This document shows, piece after piece, positions 6,947 to 15,178 of a DNA stretch of 58,635 nucleotides. Below the pieces are notes generated by a model. That model was not told the origin of the DNA and made no database searches. It saw only the letters and a program-made list of their open reading frames with translations. The stretch is from Micromonospora sp. MH99 (GTDB lineage Bacteria; Actinomycetota; Actinomycetes; Mycobacteriales; Micromonosporaceae). Location: NCBI RefSeq assembly GCF_021442385.1, contig NZ_MUZA01000037.1, forward strand, positions 1 through 58,635, in the 5' to 3' direction. The translations under genes and the position numbers were made by a program. Each line of letters starts with the position of its first letter. The first letter of the stretch is position 1.

Positions 6947-7885
6947 TCAACAGCCACCGCGCAAGGCGGCTTCCCGAGTGGTGGTGGGATTGCGGGCCCG
7001 CCGAGCGAGCAGCACGGCCGCGCCGGGCAGGCTGGCCACCAGCACGAGTGCGCCGTAGACGGTGGCGGTGGCGACACCTTCGGCCGCGCTGAGTCCGGCC
7101 GCGCCGAACACCCACGCGGCCACCCCCTCGCGGGGGCCGAACCCGGCGACGTTCAGGGGCAGGCCCATGGCGAGCAGGGCCAGCAGGGTCAGGGGCAGGA
7201 GCCGGGTCAGCGGAGCGTCCGAACCGGCGGTCCGTGCCGCCACCAGGAAGGTGGCCAGGTGCCCGGCGACCATCACTGCGGAGGCGACCAGCACGCCGAG
7301 CCAGGTCCGCCGGGCCAGCAGCCCGGACCGCACGTCGGCCACCGCGGTGCGGACGCCGCGGGTCCACCGGGACCTACCGGCGTCGGGCAGGCGCCGCGCC
7401 AGCAGCACGACGGCCAGCCCGAGCGCGAGCAGCAGGCCGGCCGCGGCCGGCAGGTACGGCCGCACCGGCGACGGGAACGCCGCCAGCACCACCAGCGCGA
7501 CAGCCACCAGGACCACCTGACCGGCGGTACGCTCCCAGACCACCGCGCGGATGCCCCGGCTGACGTCGCCGGCGTCGCGGCCGTGGCGTACCGCCCGGTG
7601 CACGTCCCCGAGCACCCCGCCGGGCAACGTGGCGTTGAGGAACACCGCCCGGTAGCAGTGCGCCACCGCGGTCGCCAGCGGCAGCCGTACGCCGAGGCCA
7701 CCGGCGACGAGGCTCCACCGCCAGGCCGCGCAGACCGTGGTGAGCACGCCGATGAGCAGGGCCGCGGCCAGCGCCGGCGCGTTGATCAGCCGTACGCCGG
7801 CGAGGAAGGGGCCGCCACCCACCTGCCACAGCAGGGCGGCGAGCAGGCCCACCCCGCCGACCACTCGTGCCCAGGCCCACACCAT
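6947..7885 (-). CDS. UPF0104 / lysylphosphatidylglycerol-synthase-TM-like flippase family protein
   Basis: About 312 residues, nearly all hydrophobic, with seven or eight transmembrane helices. It matches the UPF0104 / LPG_synthase_TM family through LPGGVLGDVHRAVRHG in the middle and GFGPREGVAAWVF near the C-terminus. Members include the membrane half of MprF, which flips aminoacyl-lipids, and stand-alone proteins next to glycolipid genes. Here it lacks a catalytic aminoacyltransferase domain. The ATG at 7885 is preferred because GGGAGGA lies 9 bases upstream; a GTG at 7915 is an alternative. It lies 57 bases before ribA in the same operon. A role in moving a lipid-linked product across the membrane is inferred from context. 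Confidence 0.8.
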   Translation of the reverse strand: MVWAWARVVGGVGLLAALLWQVGGGPFLAGVRLINAPALAAALLIGVLTTVCAAWRWSLVAGGLGVRLPLATAVAHCYRAVFLNATLPGGVLGDVHRAVRHGRDAGDVSRGIRAVVWERTAGQVVLVAVALVVLAAFPSPVRPYLPAAAGLLLALGLAVVLLARRLPDAGRSRWTRGVRTAVADVRSGLLARRTWLGVLVASAVMVAGHLATFLVAARTAGSDAPLTRLLPLTLLALLAMGLPLNVAGFGPREGVAAWVFGAAGLSAAEGVATATVYGALVLVASLPGAAVLLARRARNPTTTREAALRGGC

Positions 7886-7949
7886 CGACGCCGGTCCTCC
7901 CTGAAGATCGTCCACCCTCTCTAGTGCACGTACCCAGGGCGTCGACGGT

Positions 7950-8774
7950 TCATCCGCCGGCCAGAAGGTCCCGATGCTCGACCAGCACGCCGAGCCGGCC
8001 GGCGGCGGCGTCGGCGAGCCGGCGCTGGGCGTACGCCCGGGTTGCGCCGGTCAGTTCCGGGCGTTGCTCGCAGGCCGCGTCCAGCCAGCCGCGGAACCAC
8101 TCGGCCGCCAGGTCGGGCTGCTCCGGGCCGAGCCGCCACGGGCTGGGCCGCTCCCGCACCGGCACGCCCCGGCGGGCGAACGCGGCGGCGGTGGCGTCGG
8201 CCGCGTCCGGGCCGAGCAGCCGGCGGCCGTCGACGGTACGCCGCTGGTGCGCGTTGAACGCCTCCTCGACGGCGGCGTCGAGCGGGTCGGGCGGGGTGAG
8301 CCGGACCCGGCCCGTCACCGAGACCGCGAACAGGGCGGGACGACCGGCGTCGACGCAGGCGGCCACCACCCGTTCGACCTCCTCGGCGGTCAGCATGTCC
8401 AGCAGCGCGGACGCGGTGACCAGCGCGCCGTCGGACAGGTCGGCGGCGCTGAGCCGGGTGAGGTCGCCGCAGCGGGTGTCGACGGTGACGGGCGCCCCGT
8501 CGGCGCCGGTCACCCCGGCCATGCCGTCGGCGGCCCGGGCCAGCAGGTCGGCGTCCCGGTCGTGCAGCACCCAGTGCTGCGGCCCGGTCAATCGGGCCGC
8601 GAGCCAGCGGCTCATCGAGCCGGTGCCGCTGCCCAGGTCGTGGATCACGATCGGATCGCTGCCGGCCAGCCGGGGCCGCACGGCGTCCACCAGGTCCTCG
8701 GCGCGGGCCGCCGCGTCGGCCGGCTCGCGCAGACGCAGCCAGTCGGCGAACGGCAGGGTCTCCTCGACGGTCAT
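7950..8774 (-). CDS. Class I SAM-dependent methyltransferase
   Basis: A 274-residue cytoplasmic methyltransferase. Motif I is IHDLGSGTGSMSRWLA near residue 45, the acidic residue ending strand 2 is in WVLHDRDADLL, and GALVTASALLDML covers the motif-IV region. The first codon overlaps the glycosyltransferase stop by 4 bases (8771-8774), so an upstream extension of the frame to 8897 is rejected. The acceptor substrate is not evident. In this operon it could methylate the sugar added by the neighbouring glycosyltransferase or the heterocycle made through GTP cyclohydrolase II. Confidence 0.82.
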   Translation of the reverse strand: MTVEETLPFADWLRLREPADAAARAEDLVDAVRPRLAGSDPIVIHDLGSGTGSMSRWLAARLTGPQHWVLHDRDADLLARAADGMAGVTGADGAPVTVDTRCGDLTRLSAADLSDGALVTASALLDMLTAEEVERVVAACVDAGRPALFAVSVTGRVRLTPPDPLDAAVEEAFNAHQRRTVDGRRLLGPDAADATAAAFARRGVPVRERPSPWRLGPEQPDLAAEWFRGWLDAACEQRPELTGATRAYAQRRLADAAAGRLGVLVEHRDLLAGG

Positions 8775-9865
8775 CCCGCCACCTCCTCCAGCACAGCGGC
8801 CAGGCGCGCGGTCGTCACCGGCCAGTCGGTCAGGGTGTCGCGCCGGGCGAGCGCGGCCCGGCGCAGCCGCGCCCGCAGCTCGTCGTCCCCCCACCACCAG
8901 CTCAGCGCCCCGGCCAGGGCGGCCGGGTCGTCCGGCGGCACAAGCAACCCGGGCAGGTCACCGTCGGGGGCGCGGCCCAGCGCCTCGGGCAGACCCCCCA
9001 CCTCGGTGGCCAGCACCGGCACGCCGCGGGCCAGCGCCTCGGTGACGACCATCCCGTACGTCTCGCCCCGCGACGGCAGCACCAGCAGGTCGGCGGCGGC
9101 GTACGCGGCGTCGAGCGCCGGGCCGGTCAGCGGGCCAGCCAGCCGGACCCGTTCCGACAGGCCGGCGCCGGCGAGCCGGTCGCGCAGCCGGTGCACCAGT
9201 TCGGGTTCCCGGGCCAGCGTGCCGGCGCAGACCAGCGTCCAGGGCATCTCGGCCAGCACGCACAGGGCGTCGACGAGCACGTCGTGACCCTTGTGGCGGG
9301 TGACCGCGGCGACGCAGAGCAGCCGGTGGCCGGCTGCCGAGCCGGGGGCCGCCGGCGGTGCGGGCGTCACCCCCGGCGTCGCGACCCGGACCCGGTCGGC
9401 CGGCAACCAGTGGCGGGCCAGCAGGCGACGGCGGGTCCATTCGCTGGTGGTGACGACGGCTCGCGCGGTGGCCAGCGCCCGGCCCTCGGCCTCGTGGTCC
9501 AGGGGCATGTGCACCAGAAGGACGAGGCGCAGCCGTGTCGCGTGCGGGGCGAGCAGGTCCGGCACGGCGGATGCGATCAGGCCGTCGACGAGCACCACTG
9601 CGTCGTCCGGCGTGGCGGCGAGCAGCCGGGCCAGCGCCGCGAGCGCGGCCGGGTCGGGGTGCGGCCACGCTCCGGGCACCTGGTGCTCGTGCACCAGCCA
9701 ACCGCGCTCGCCGAGCCCGGCGCAGACCCGCCGGTCGTACGTGTTGCCGCCGCTGGGCGCCGCCGGGTCGTCGATGTCGCCGGGCAGGACGACGTGCACC
9801 GTACGGCGGCGCGGGCCGACGACCTCGGCGGCGTGGGCCGGCGTCAGCCGGCCCGCGTCGATCAC
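8771..9865 (-). CDS. GT4-family glycosyltransferase
   Basis: A 364-residue GT-B-fold glycosyltransferase. The N-terminal domain contains SGGNTYDRRVCAGLGERGW, the donor-acceptor loop typical of the family. The C-terminal domain has LLCVAAVTRHKGHDVL and the retaining-enzyme signature LLVLPSRGETYGMVVTEAL with its conserved glutamates, followed by GVPVLATEVGGLPEAL. It transfers a sugar from a nucleotide donor in the cytoplasm. Start and stop both overlap neighbours by 4 bases (GTGA at 9862-9865, ATGA at 8771-8774), placing it in the middle of a translationally coupled run of four genes. The acceptor is unknown. Confidence 0.88.
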   Translation of the reverse strand: MIDAGRLTPAHAAEVVGPRRRTVHVVLPGDIDDPAAPSGGNTYDRRVCAGLGERGWLVHEHQVPGAWPHPDPAALAALARLLAATPDDAVVLVDGLIASAVPDLLAPHATRLRLVLLVHMPLDHEAEGRALATARAVVTTSEWTRRRLLARHWLPADRVRVATPGVTPAPPAAPGSAAGHRLLCVAAVTRHKGHDVLVDALCVLAEMPWTLVCAGTLAREPELVHRLRDRLAGAGLSERVRLAGPLTGPALDAAYAAADLLVLPSRGETYGMVVTEALARGVPVLATEVGGLPEALGRAPDGDLPGLLVPPDDPAALAGALSWWWGDDELRARLRRAALARRDTLTDWPVTTARLAAVLEEVAG

Positions 9866-10266
9866 AGCGACCGCTCGTAGCTGGCCCAGGCGACGTGTGA
9901 CTCGTGCAGGGTGACGGTGATGCCGGCCAGCTCACGCGCCCCGGGGCCCAGCTCACCGGCGTGCACCCGATCGGCCAGGCGGTCGGCGACGGTACGGGCC
10001 AGCACCTCGGTGGTGGTGTTGAATCCGGCGAACGCGGGCTCGTCGTCGAGGTTGCGGTAGGACAGCTCACCGACCACGGCCCGCAGCTGCTCGGTGGCCA
10101 GGCCGATGTCGACGACGATGCCGTCGGCGTCCAGGTCGGGCCGGCGGAACGTCGCGTCCACCACGAACGTCGCCCCGTGCAGGCGCTGGGCCGGGCCGAA
10201 CACCTCGCCCCGGAAACTGTGGGCGATCATCATGTGATCCCGAACTGTCACGCTGAACACTGTCAC
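9862..10266 (-). CDS. 6-pyruvoyl-tetrahydropterin synthase/QueD-like protein with altered active site
   Basis: A 134-residue T-fold protein related to QueD and PTPS. Family landmarks are AHSFRGEVFGPAQRLHGATF (N-terminal metal region), NTTTEVLARTVADRL (the usual NPTAE-type segment) and ITVTLHESHVAWASYE (C-terminal glutamate). Several key residues differ: the nucleophilic Cys expected four residues before the HGH motif is Ala26, HGH itself reads HGA so one zinc histidine is lost, and the LDH motif reads LSY so the catalytic His is replaced by Tyr70. His16, His30 and Glu122 remain. It probably binds a pterin or pyrimidine-like ligand but should not run the standard reaction. The GTG start overlaps the upstream dehydrogenase stop by 4 bases. 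Confidence 0.85.
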   Translation of the reverse strand: MTVFSVTVRDHMMIAHSFRGEVFGPAQRLHGATFVVDATFRRPDLDADGIVVDIGLATEQLRAVVGELSYRNLDDEPAFAGFNTTTEVLARTVADRLADRVHAGELGPGARELAGITVTLHESHVAWASYERSL

Positions 10267-11246
10267 TCCCCGTCGTCGTAGGTGATGAGGTGGCAGAGCG
10301 CGGGCAGGTCACCCGTGCTCAGTCGGGCGAGTACGTCGGGCAGCTCGGCGAACCGGGACGCGCCGGTGATCAGCGCGTCGAACGCCGGGTCGTCGAGCAG
10401 GTCCAGGGCCAGGGCCAGTCGGTCGGCGTAGCTGCGGCGGCCCCGCCGCGCGGGCGCGACCATGCCGACCTGGCTGCTGCGCACGGTGAGCCGTCGGGAG
10501 TGGAACGCCCCGCCCAGCGACACCTGCACCGGGCGGTCGCCGTACCAGCTCAGCTCGATCACCGTGCCCTCGGGCGCGAGCAGGTCCAGCGCCTGTTGCA
10601 GTCCGGCGGACGAGGCGCTGGCGTGCACGACCAGGTCGCGGTCGCCGGTCGCGTCGCCCGGTCGGGCGAACCGGACACCGAGCGCCCCGGCCACCCCCGC
10701 CCGGCGTACGTCGGTGTCGATCAGCTCGACGTCCACGCCGGGGAAACGCGCCAGCAGCGCCGCAACGCAGCAGCCCACCATGCCCGCGCCGATCACGCTG
10801 ACCCGGTCGCCGACCAGGGGCGCGGCGTCCCACAGGGCGTTTACGGCGGTCTCGACAGTGCCGGCGAGCACCGCGCGGGCGGGCGGCACGTCGTCCGGCA
10901 CCGGCACGACGGCGGTCGCCGGCACGACGTACGCGCTCTGGTGCGGGTGCAGGCAGAACACCGTACGCCCGAGCAGCTCCGGCGGACCCTCTTCGACCAC
11001 GCCGACGCTGAGGTAGCCGTACTTCACCGGGCCGGGGAAGTCACCCTCCTGGAACGGGGCGCGCATCGCCGCGTACTGGTCCACGGGCACCCGGCCGGCG
11101 AACACCAGCGTCTCGGTGCCCCGGCTGACGCCGGAGTAGCGGGCCCGTACCAGCACCTCGTCCGGCCCCGGCACGGGCAGCGACACCGGCCGGATCTCCG
11201 CCGCGCCGGGCTCGCGCACCCAGCAGGCGTACGCCTCGCGGATCAC
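10263..11246 (-). CDS. Medium-chain dehydrogenase/reductase (zinc-dehydrogenase-like, zinc site absent)
   Basis: A 327-residue oxidoreductase of the MDR superfamily. The catalytic domain starts EAYACWVREPGAAEIR and contains YSGVSRGTETLVFAG where classical alcohol dehydrogenases carry their zinc cysteine, so the catalytic zinc site looks lost. The nucleotide-binding domain has VSVIGAGMVGCCVAALLA and an acidic residue in VELIDTD, which favours NAD(H). It heads the minus-strand operon. The GTG at 11246 is chosen because AGGTGAGG lies about 9 bases upstream; another in-frame GTG at 11264 has no ribosome site. Family members with the SRGTE motif appear in biosynthetic clusters; the substrate here is unknown. 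Confidence 0.82.
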   Translation of the reverse strand: MIREAYACWVREPGAAEIRPVSLPVPGPDEVLVRARYSGVSRGTETLVFAGRVPVDQYAAMRAPFQEGDFPGPVKYGYLSVGVVEEGPPELLGRTVFCLHPHQSAYVVPATAVVPVPDDVPPARAVLAGTVETAVNALWDAAPLVGDRVSVIGAGMVGCCVAALLARFPGVDVELIDTDVRRAGVAGALGVRFARPGDATGDRDLVVHASASSAGLQQALDLLAPEGTVIELSWYGDRPVQVSLGGAFHSRRLTVRSSQVGMVAPARRGRRSYADRLALALDLLDDPAFDALITGASRFAELPDVLARLSTGDLPALCHLITYDDGE

Positions 11247-11339
11247 CCTCGCACACCTCACCTTTTGTCCCGGTCGAACCGAACGGCCCTGATTTCCGTG
11301 TTCCCTGTCGGGGTCGTCGATCATAAACACGGAGGTACG

Positions 11340-12248
11340 GTGCCCACAGTTCGAAGCGGTCCGGTGATCGGGCTGAGCGCGCAGTTGGTCGTGCTGGCGG
11401 CACTGGCCGCCACCGTGGGTCTGAGCACGGCGGGCTGGCTGGCCGGCGCCGGCTACGCCGCGCTCACCTGCCTCGCGTTGAGCCGGGGCCTGCACCTGTC
11501 CGGCGCGTCGCGGCTCGGCCCCGCCGACCGGGTGACGCTGACCCGGGCCGTCCTGGTCGGCGCGGTCACCGCGCTGGTGGTGGACTCGTTCGGCCACCCG
11601 ACGCCGGTGGGGCTGCTGGTCGCGCTGAGCGCGGTGGCTCTGCTGCTGGACGCGGTGGACGGTCAGGTCGCCCGGCGCACCGGCACGGTCAGCGCGCTCG
11701 GGGCCCGCTTCGACATGGAGGTCGACGCGTTCCTCATCCTGGTTCTCAGCGTGTACGTCGCCCCGGCGGCGGGGAGCTGGGTGCTGGCCATCGGCGCGAT
11801 GCGGTACGCCTTCGTCGCGGCCAGCGCCGTGCTGCCCTGGCTGCGCGGTACGTTGCCGCCGCGCTACTGGCGCAAGGTGGTGGCCGCCGCGCAGGGCGTG
11901 TTGTTGGCGGTCGCCGCCGCGCGGGTGCTGCCGGAGCCGTGGACCACAGTGGTCCTGGTGACGGCGTTGACACTGCTTGTCGAGTCGTTCGGCCGGGACG
12001 TGGCCTGGCTGTGGCGTCGCCGCCCGGCCCCTCGGCGGTCCCACCCGCTGTCGGTCGTGGCGATCACCGCCGCGCCCGCCCCACCGCCGATCACCCCGCC
12101 TGCGGTCCCGATCGCCGCGCCGGTGGCGGTGCCCCTGCTGCCGCTGGGCGGGCACGCACCCGTCGTCGTACCGCCGCTGCTGCCGGTGCCCACGCCCGCG
12201 CTGGCGGCCCGCTCGGGCGGTACGGTCCACTCCGACTGGAGGCCGTGA
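11340..12248 (+). CDS. CDP-alcohol phosphatidyltransferase
   Basis: A 302-residue membrane enzyme of the CDP-OH-P transferase family, which moves a phosphatidyl or similar phosphoryl-alcohol group from a CDP donor to an alcohol. The complete active-site motif DxxDGxxAR-x8-GxxxDxxxD is present: DAVDGQVARR, then GARFDMEVDAF. About six transmembrane helices surround it. The last 70 residues form an unusual Pro/Ala/Val-rich tail. The GTG at 11340 has GGAGG 4 bases upstream. It is divergent from the MDR dehydrogenase operon, with 93 bases between starts, and its stop overlaps the sulfatase start by one base (TGATG). The pair probably makes and then uses a phospho-alcohol lipid at the membrane. Confidence 0.9.
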   Translation: MPTVRSGPVIGLSAQLVVLAALAATVGLSTAGWLAGAGYAALTCLALSRGLHLSGASRLGPADRVTLTRAVLVGAVTALVVDSFGHPTPVGLLVALSAVALLLDAVDGQVARRTGTVSALGARFDMEVDAFLILVLSVYVAPAAGSWVLAIGAMRYAFVAASAVLPWLRGTLPPRYWRKVVAAAQGVLLAVAAARVLPEPWTTVVLVTALTLLVESFGRDVAWLWRRRPAPRRSHPLSVVAITAAPAPPPITPPAVPIAAPVAVPLLPLGGHAPVVVPPLLPVPTPALAARSGGTVHSDWRP

Positions 12249-13993
12249 TGACCCTTCCCGCCCGGCTGCGCCGGCTGACCGGCCGGCGACGCCCGAGCCC
12301 CGCGTCGAGCGGTGACGCTTCGGCGCGTACCCCCGTGGTGTCGTCGGTGCCGCGCGGCCGTGCGCGGCGGGCGCTGGGGTGGGTGGGCACGGTGCTGGCG
12401 GTTCTGCTGGTGTACGCCGTCCTGGTCGGCCCGGACCGGCTCGGCGAGCTGACGCCCGGCGCGTTCGTGCGGATCCCGCTGGAGGGTCTGTTGGTCGCGG
12501 CGCTGCTGCTGGCGCTGCCGCCGCGACCACGGCGGGTAGTGGTGGCCGTGCTCGGGCCGCTGCTGGGTCTGCTGGCCATCGTGAAGCTCGCCGACCTGGG
12601 TTTTCGCACGGCCCTCGACCGGCCGTTCGATCTGGTGCTGGACTGGCTGCTGCTGGACGACGCGTTCGGTTTCGTGCGGGATTCGGCGGGGCGGGCCGGC
12701 GCGGTCGGCGCGGTGGTCGGCGTCGTGTTGCTGGTCGGTGTGCTGCTGCTGGTGGCGACCGCGGCGGTGCGGCGGCTGGCGGCGCTGCTGGTCGGCCACG
12801 AGCGGGTGGCGACCCGGGCGGTGGCCGCCCTGACGGCGGCCTGGGTCCTCTGCGCCGTGGCCGGCGTGCGGATCGTCCCGGGCGTGCCGGTGGCCGACGC
12901 CGGGACCACCGCGCTGGTCGGCGCGCACGCCGAGCAGGTGGACGCGCGGCTGCACGACCGGGAACGGTTCACCGCCCAGATCGACGCCGACCCGTTCCAG
13001 GGCGTCCCGGGTGACCAGCTGCTGACCGGGCTGCGCGGCAAGGACGTCGTCCTCGCCTTCGTGGAGAGCTACGGGCGCGACGCCGTCGAGGATCCGCAGC
13101 TGGCGCCGCAGGTCAACGCGGTGCTGGACACCGGCACCGAGCGGCTGCGCGCGGCCGGATACGGCGCGCGCAGCGGCTTTCTCACCTCCCCCACCTTCGG
13201 CGGGGGCAGTTGGTTGGCGCACGACACGCTGCTGTCCGGTCTGTGGACGGACAACGAGCAGCGGCACCGGAGCCTGCTGGCCAGCGACCGGCTCACCCTC
13301 AACGGCGCGTTCCGCCGGGCGGGCTGGCAGACCGTCGGGGTGCTGCCGGCGGCCACCCAGCCGTGGCCGGAGCAGGGTTTCTTCTCGTACGACAGGTACT
13401 ACGACGCCGAGGCGCTGGGCTACCGGGGCCCGAAGTTCAGCTACGCGCCGATGCCCGACCAGTACACGCTGTCGTTCTTCCAGCGGCGGGTGCGCGCCGG
13501 CGCGGACCGTCCGATCATGGCGGAGATTCCGCTGATCTCCAGCCACTCACCGTGGACGGCGGTGCCCCGCATGATCGGCTGGGACGAGGTGGGCGACGGT
13601 TCGATCTACCACGGCGACTCCGGCGCGAAGGACGACGGCGACGCCGACGACCGGGACACCGGCCGGATCCGGGCCGGCTACCGCCAGGCCGTCGCCTACT
13701 CGCTCCAGGCCCTGATCTCCTACGTCCAGACCTACGGTGACGACGATCTGGTGCTGGTCTTCCTCGGCGATCACCAGCCGGCCCCGGTGGTGACCGGCGA
13801 GGGCGCCAGTCGGGACGTGCCGATCACCATCGTGGCCCGCGACCCGGCGGTGCTGGACCGGGTTAACGGCTGGGGTTGGCAGGACGGACTGCGCCCGGGA
13901 CCGGACGCGCCGGTGTGGCCCATGGACACCTTCCGGGACCGGTTCCTGACCACCTTCGGGCCGTCGACGCCGCCGATCGCCGCCCCGCGCTGA
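12248..13993 (+). CDS. Membrane sulfatase / phosphoglycerol-transferase-like (alkaline phosphatase superfamily)
   Basis: A 581-residue protein. The N-terminal third has four or five transmembrane helices (for example VLAVLLVYAVLVGPD and LLVAALLLALPP). The rest is an extracytoplasmic sulfatase-fold domain resembling lipoteichoic acid synthase: VVLAFVESYGRDAVED supplies the metal-binding Glu, SPTFGGGSWLAHDTLLSG carries the probable Thr/Ser nucleophile, SSHSPW follows, and VLVFLGDHQPAPVV gives the Asp-His metal pair. Such enzymes transfer phosphoglycerol or hydrolyse sulfate or phosphate esters outside the cell. Translation is coupled to the CDP-alcohol transferase (TGATG, with GGAGG upstream). 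Together they could attach a phospho-alcohol to an envelope glycan. Confidence 0.87.
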   Translation: MTLPARLRRLTGRRRPSPASSGDASARTPVVSSVPRGRARRALGWVGTVLAVLLVYAVLVGPDRLGELTPGAFVRIPLEGLLVAALLLALPPRPRRVVVAVLGPLLGLLAIVKLADLGFRTALDRPFDLVLDWLLLDDAFGFVRDSAGRAGAVGAVVGVVLLVGVLLLVATAAVRRLAALLVGHERVATRAVAALTAAWVLCAVAGVRIVPGVPVADAGTTALVGAHAEQVDARLHDRERFTAQIDADPFQGVPGDQLLTGLRGKDVVLAFVESYGRDAVEDPQLAPQVNAVLDTGTERLRAAGYGARSGFLTSPTFGGGSWLAHDTLLSGLWTDNEQRHRSLLASDRLTLNGAFRRAGWQTVGVLPAATQPWPEQGFFSYDRYYDAEALGYRGPKFSYAPMPDQYTLSFFQRRVRAGADRPIMAEIPLISSHSPWTAVPRMIGWDEVGDGSIYHGDSGAKDDGDADDRDTGRIRAGYRQAVAYSLQALISYVQTYGDDDLVLVFLGDHQPAPVVTGEGASRDVPITIVARDPAVLDRVNGWGWQDGLRPGPDAPVWPMDTFRDRFLTTFGPSTPPIAAPR

Positions 13994-13997
13994 CCCA

Positions 13998-14987
13998 CTA
14001 CCAGCGGTTGCGTGCCTCCTCGGCCCAGCCGACGAGCCCGTCGAGGCGCACAGTCGTACCGTCGTCAGTCGTCGCCCAGCCGGAGAAGTGCCCGAAACAC
14101 TGGTGCGTCTCGTTCGCGACGACACCCAGGTTGGTGCGGGCCACCTTCTCGTGGAACGGCTGAAACTCGACCTCGACCCGTTCCCCGTTGATCCGCCAGG
14201 GGCGGAGCCAGTCGGACCTGTCGTACGTCCAGCGCAGCTCCTCGCCGATCTTGTGCAGGCGGCCGTCGACGAACAGGCCGTTCTCGGTGACCCCGGTGCC
14301 GTCGGTCCACTGACCGCCGAGTTGGATCGCCCGTCCCGGCGCGGCGCCGGCGGCCCAGTTCCACGCGATCGAGTACGGCCACCTGCCGCGACCGTGGTCC
14401 AGCACGGCGAACGCGTCGGGTCCACCGATCTCGTACGTCCGGCCGTGCAGGTCCAGCGTGCCGAGGACCGGGCGGCCGACGTCCTTGACCGTGTACTGGA
14501 ATCGCGTGGGGCTCCACGGCACCACCACGCCGAGTGACTCGTGACCGGCCGGCAACGGCACGTCCACCGCCAGCCGTACGCCGGGGGCACTCGCCGAGAT
14601 GGCGGTGCCGTCCGGGCGCTGGGTGATCCGGATCGCCAGGTCACCGCCCCGCGCTTCCGCTTCGCCCACGCCGCACCGTGGCGGGAGCATCGTCCCCCGC
14701 GCGAGCGGCACCACCACGTCGGCCTTCGTCTCGGTGCCGCTGTCCCGGTCGAGCACGTAGACGCTGTGCACACCGGCGTAGTCCAGCGACGAGGCGACCA
14801 GCCCGACGATGTGCCGTGGGGTCACGATGCCCCAGTACTCCCACCGCTTGGTCCGGCCCCAGCCGCGCAGGTTCGCGGTGTGCAGGGGGCGGCGGGTCCA
14901 GCCCACCGCCGCGGGATTGAGCCGCCCGTTCCGTTGGCACAGATCGACAGGTGAGAGCAGCTCACGTTCATGCGTCACGACGTGCAC
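13998..14987 (-). CDS. DUF2804 domain protein
   Basis: A protein of about 329 residues matching the DUF2804 family, which is widespread in actinobacteria and of unknown function. Recognisable parts are WGRTKRWEYWGIVTPRHI, VLDHGRGRWPYSIAWNWA, and near the end ETHQCFGHFSGWATTDDG with VRLDGLVGWAEEARNRW. The domain is related in fold to lipocalin-like hydroxyneurosporene-synthase-type proteins, which suggests lipid or hydrophobic substrate binding; this is inference. The start is uncertain: GTG codons at 14987 (GGGGG just upstream) and 14978 are both possible, and the frame stays open to 15047. It converges on the sulfatase gene, with 4 bases between stops. Confidence 0.78.
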   Translation of the reverse strand: MHVVTHERELLSPVDLCQRNGRLNPAAVGWTRRPLHTANLRGWGRTKRWEYWGIVTPRHIVGLVASSLDYAGVHSVYVLDRDSGTETKADVVVPLARGTMLPPRCGVGEAEARGGDLAIRITQRPDGTAISASAPGVRLAVDVPLPAGHESLGVVVPWSPTRFQYTVKDVGRPVLGTLDLHGRTYEIGGPDAFAVLDHGRGRWPYSIAWNWAAGAAPGRAIQLGGQWTDGTGVTENGLFVDGRLHKIGEELRWTYDRSDWLRPWRINGERVEVEFQPFHEKVARTNLGVVANETHQCFGHFSGWATTDDGTTVRLDGLVGWAEEARNRW

Positions 14988-15015
14988 GATATCCCCCGCC
15001 GCTCTCGGCGAGCAC

Positions 15016-15044
15016 TTGACGAAGATATTGATGCGCCCTACGGT
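15016..15044 (+). promoter_or_regulatory. Promoter for the metalloprotease gene
   Basis: TTGACG at 15016-15021 and TACGGT at 15039-15044 are separated by exactly 17 bases, a close match to the housekeeping sigma consensus. The predicted start of transcription, near 15051, falls at the operator-like inverted repeat 15053-15073. The next plus-strand gene starts at 15179. Confidence 0.55.
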
Positions 15045-15052
15045 CATACGAC

Positions 15053-15073
15053 ATCAGACATTGGATGTCCGAT
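15053..15073. promoter_or_regulatory. Operator-like inverted repeat at the metalloprotease promoter
   Basis: ATCAGACAT (15053-15061) and ATGTCCGAT (15065-15073) form an inverted repeat with 8 of 9 matching positions and a 3-base spacer. It sits on the predicted transcription start. The GACAT...ATGTC pattern resembles operators of GntR-family regulators; no such gene lies next to it. Confidence 0.45.
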
Positions 15074-15178
15074 TAACTGACTCTCCCTGGTGCTCCAAGT
15101 GGATATCCAGGCGAAGCGACAGTGTCGCGGACGTCGGCGTCCCTGGCGCCCTGCATCCCCTCGAAGGAACCGGACCCC

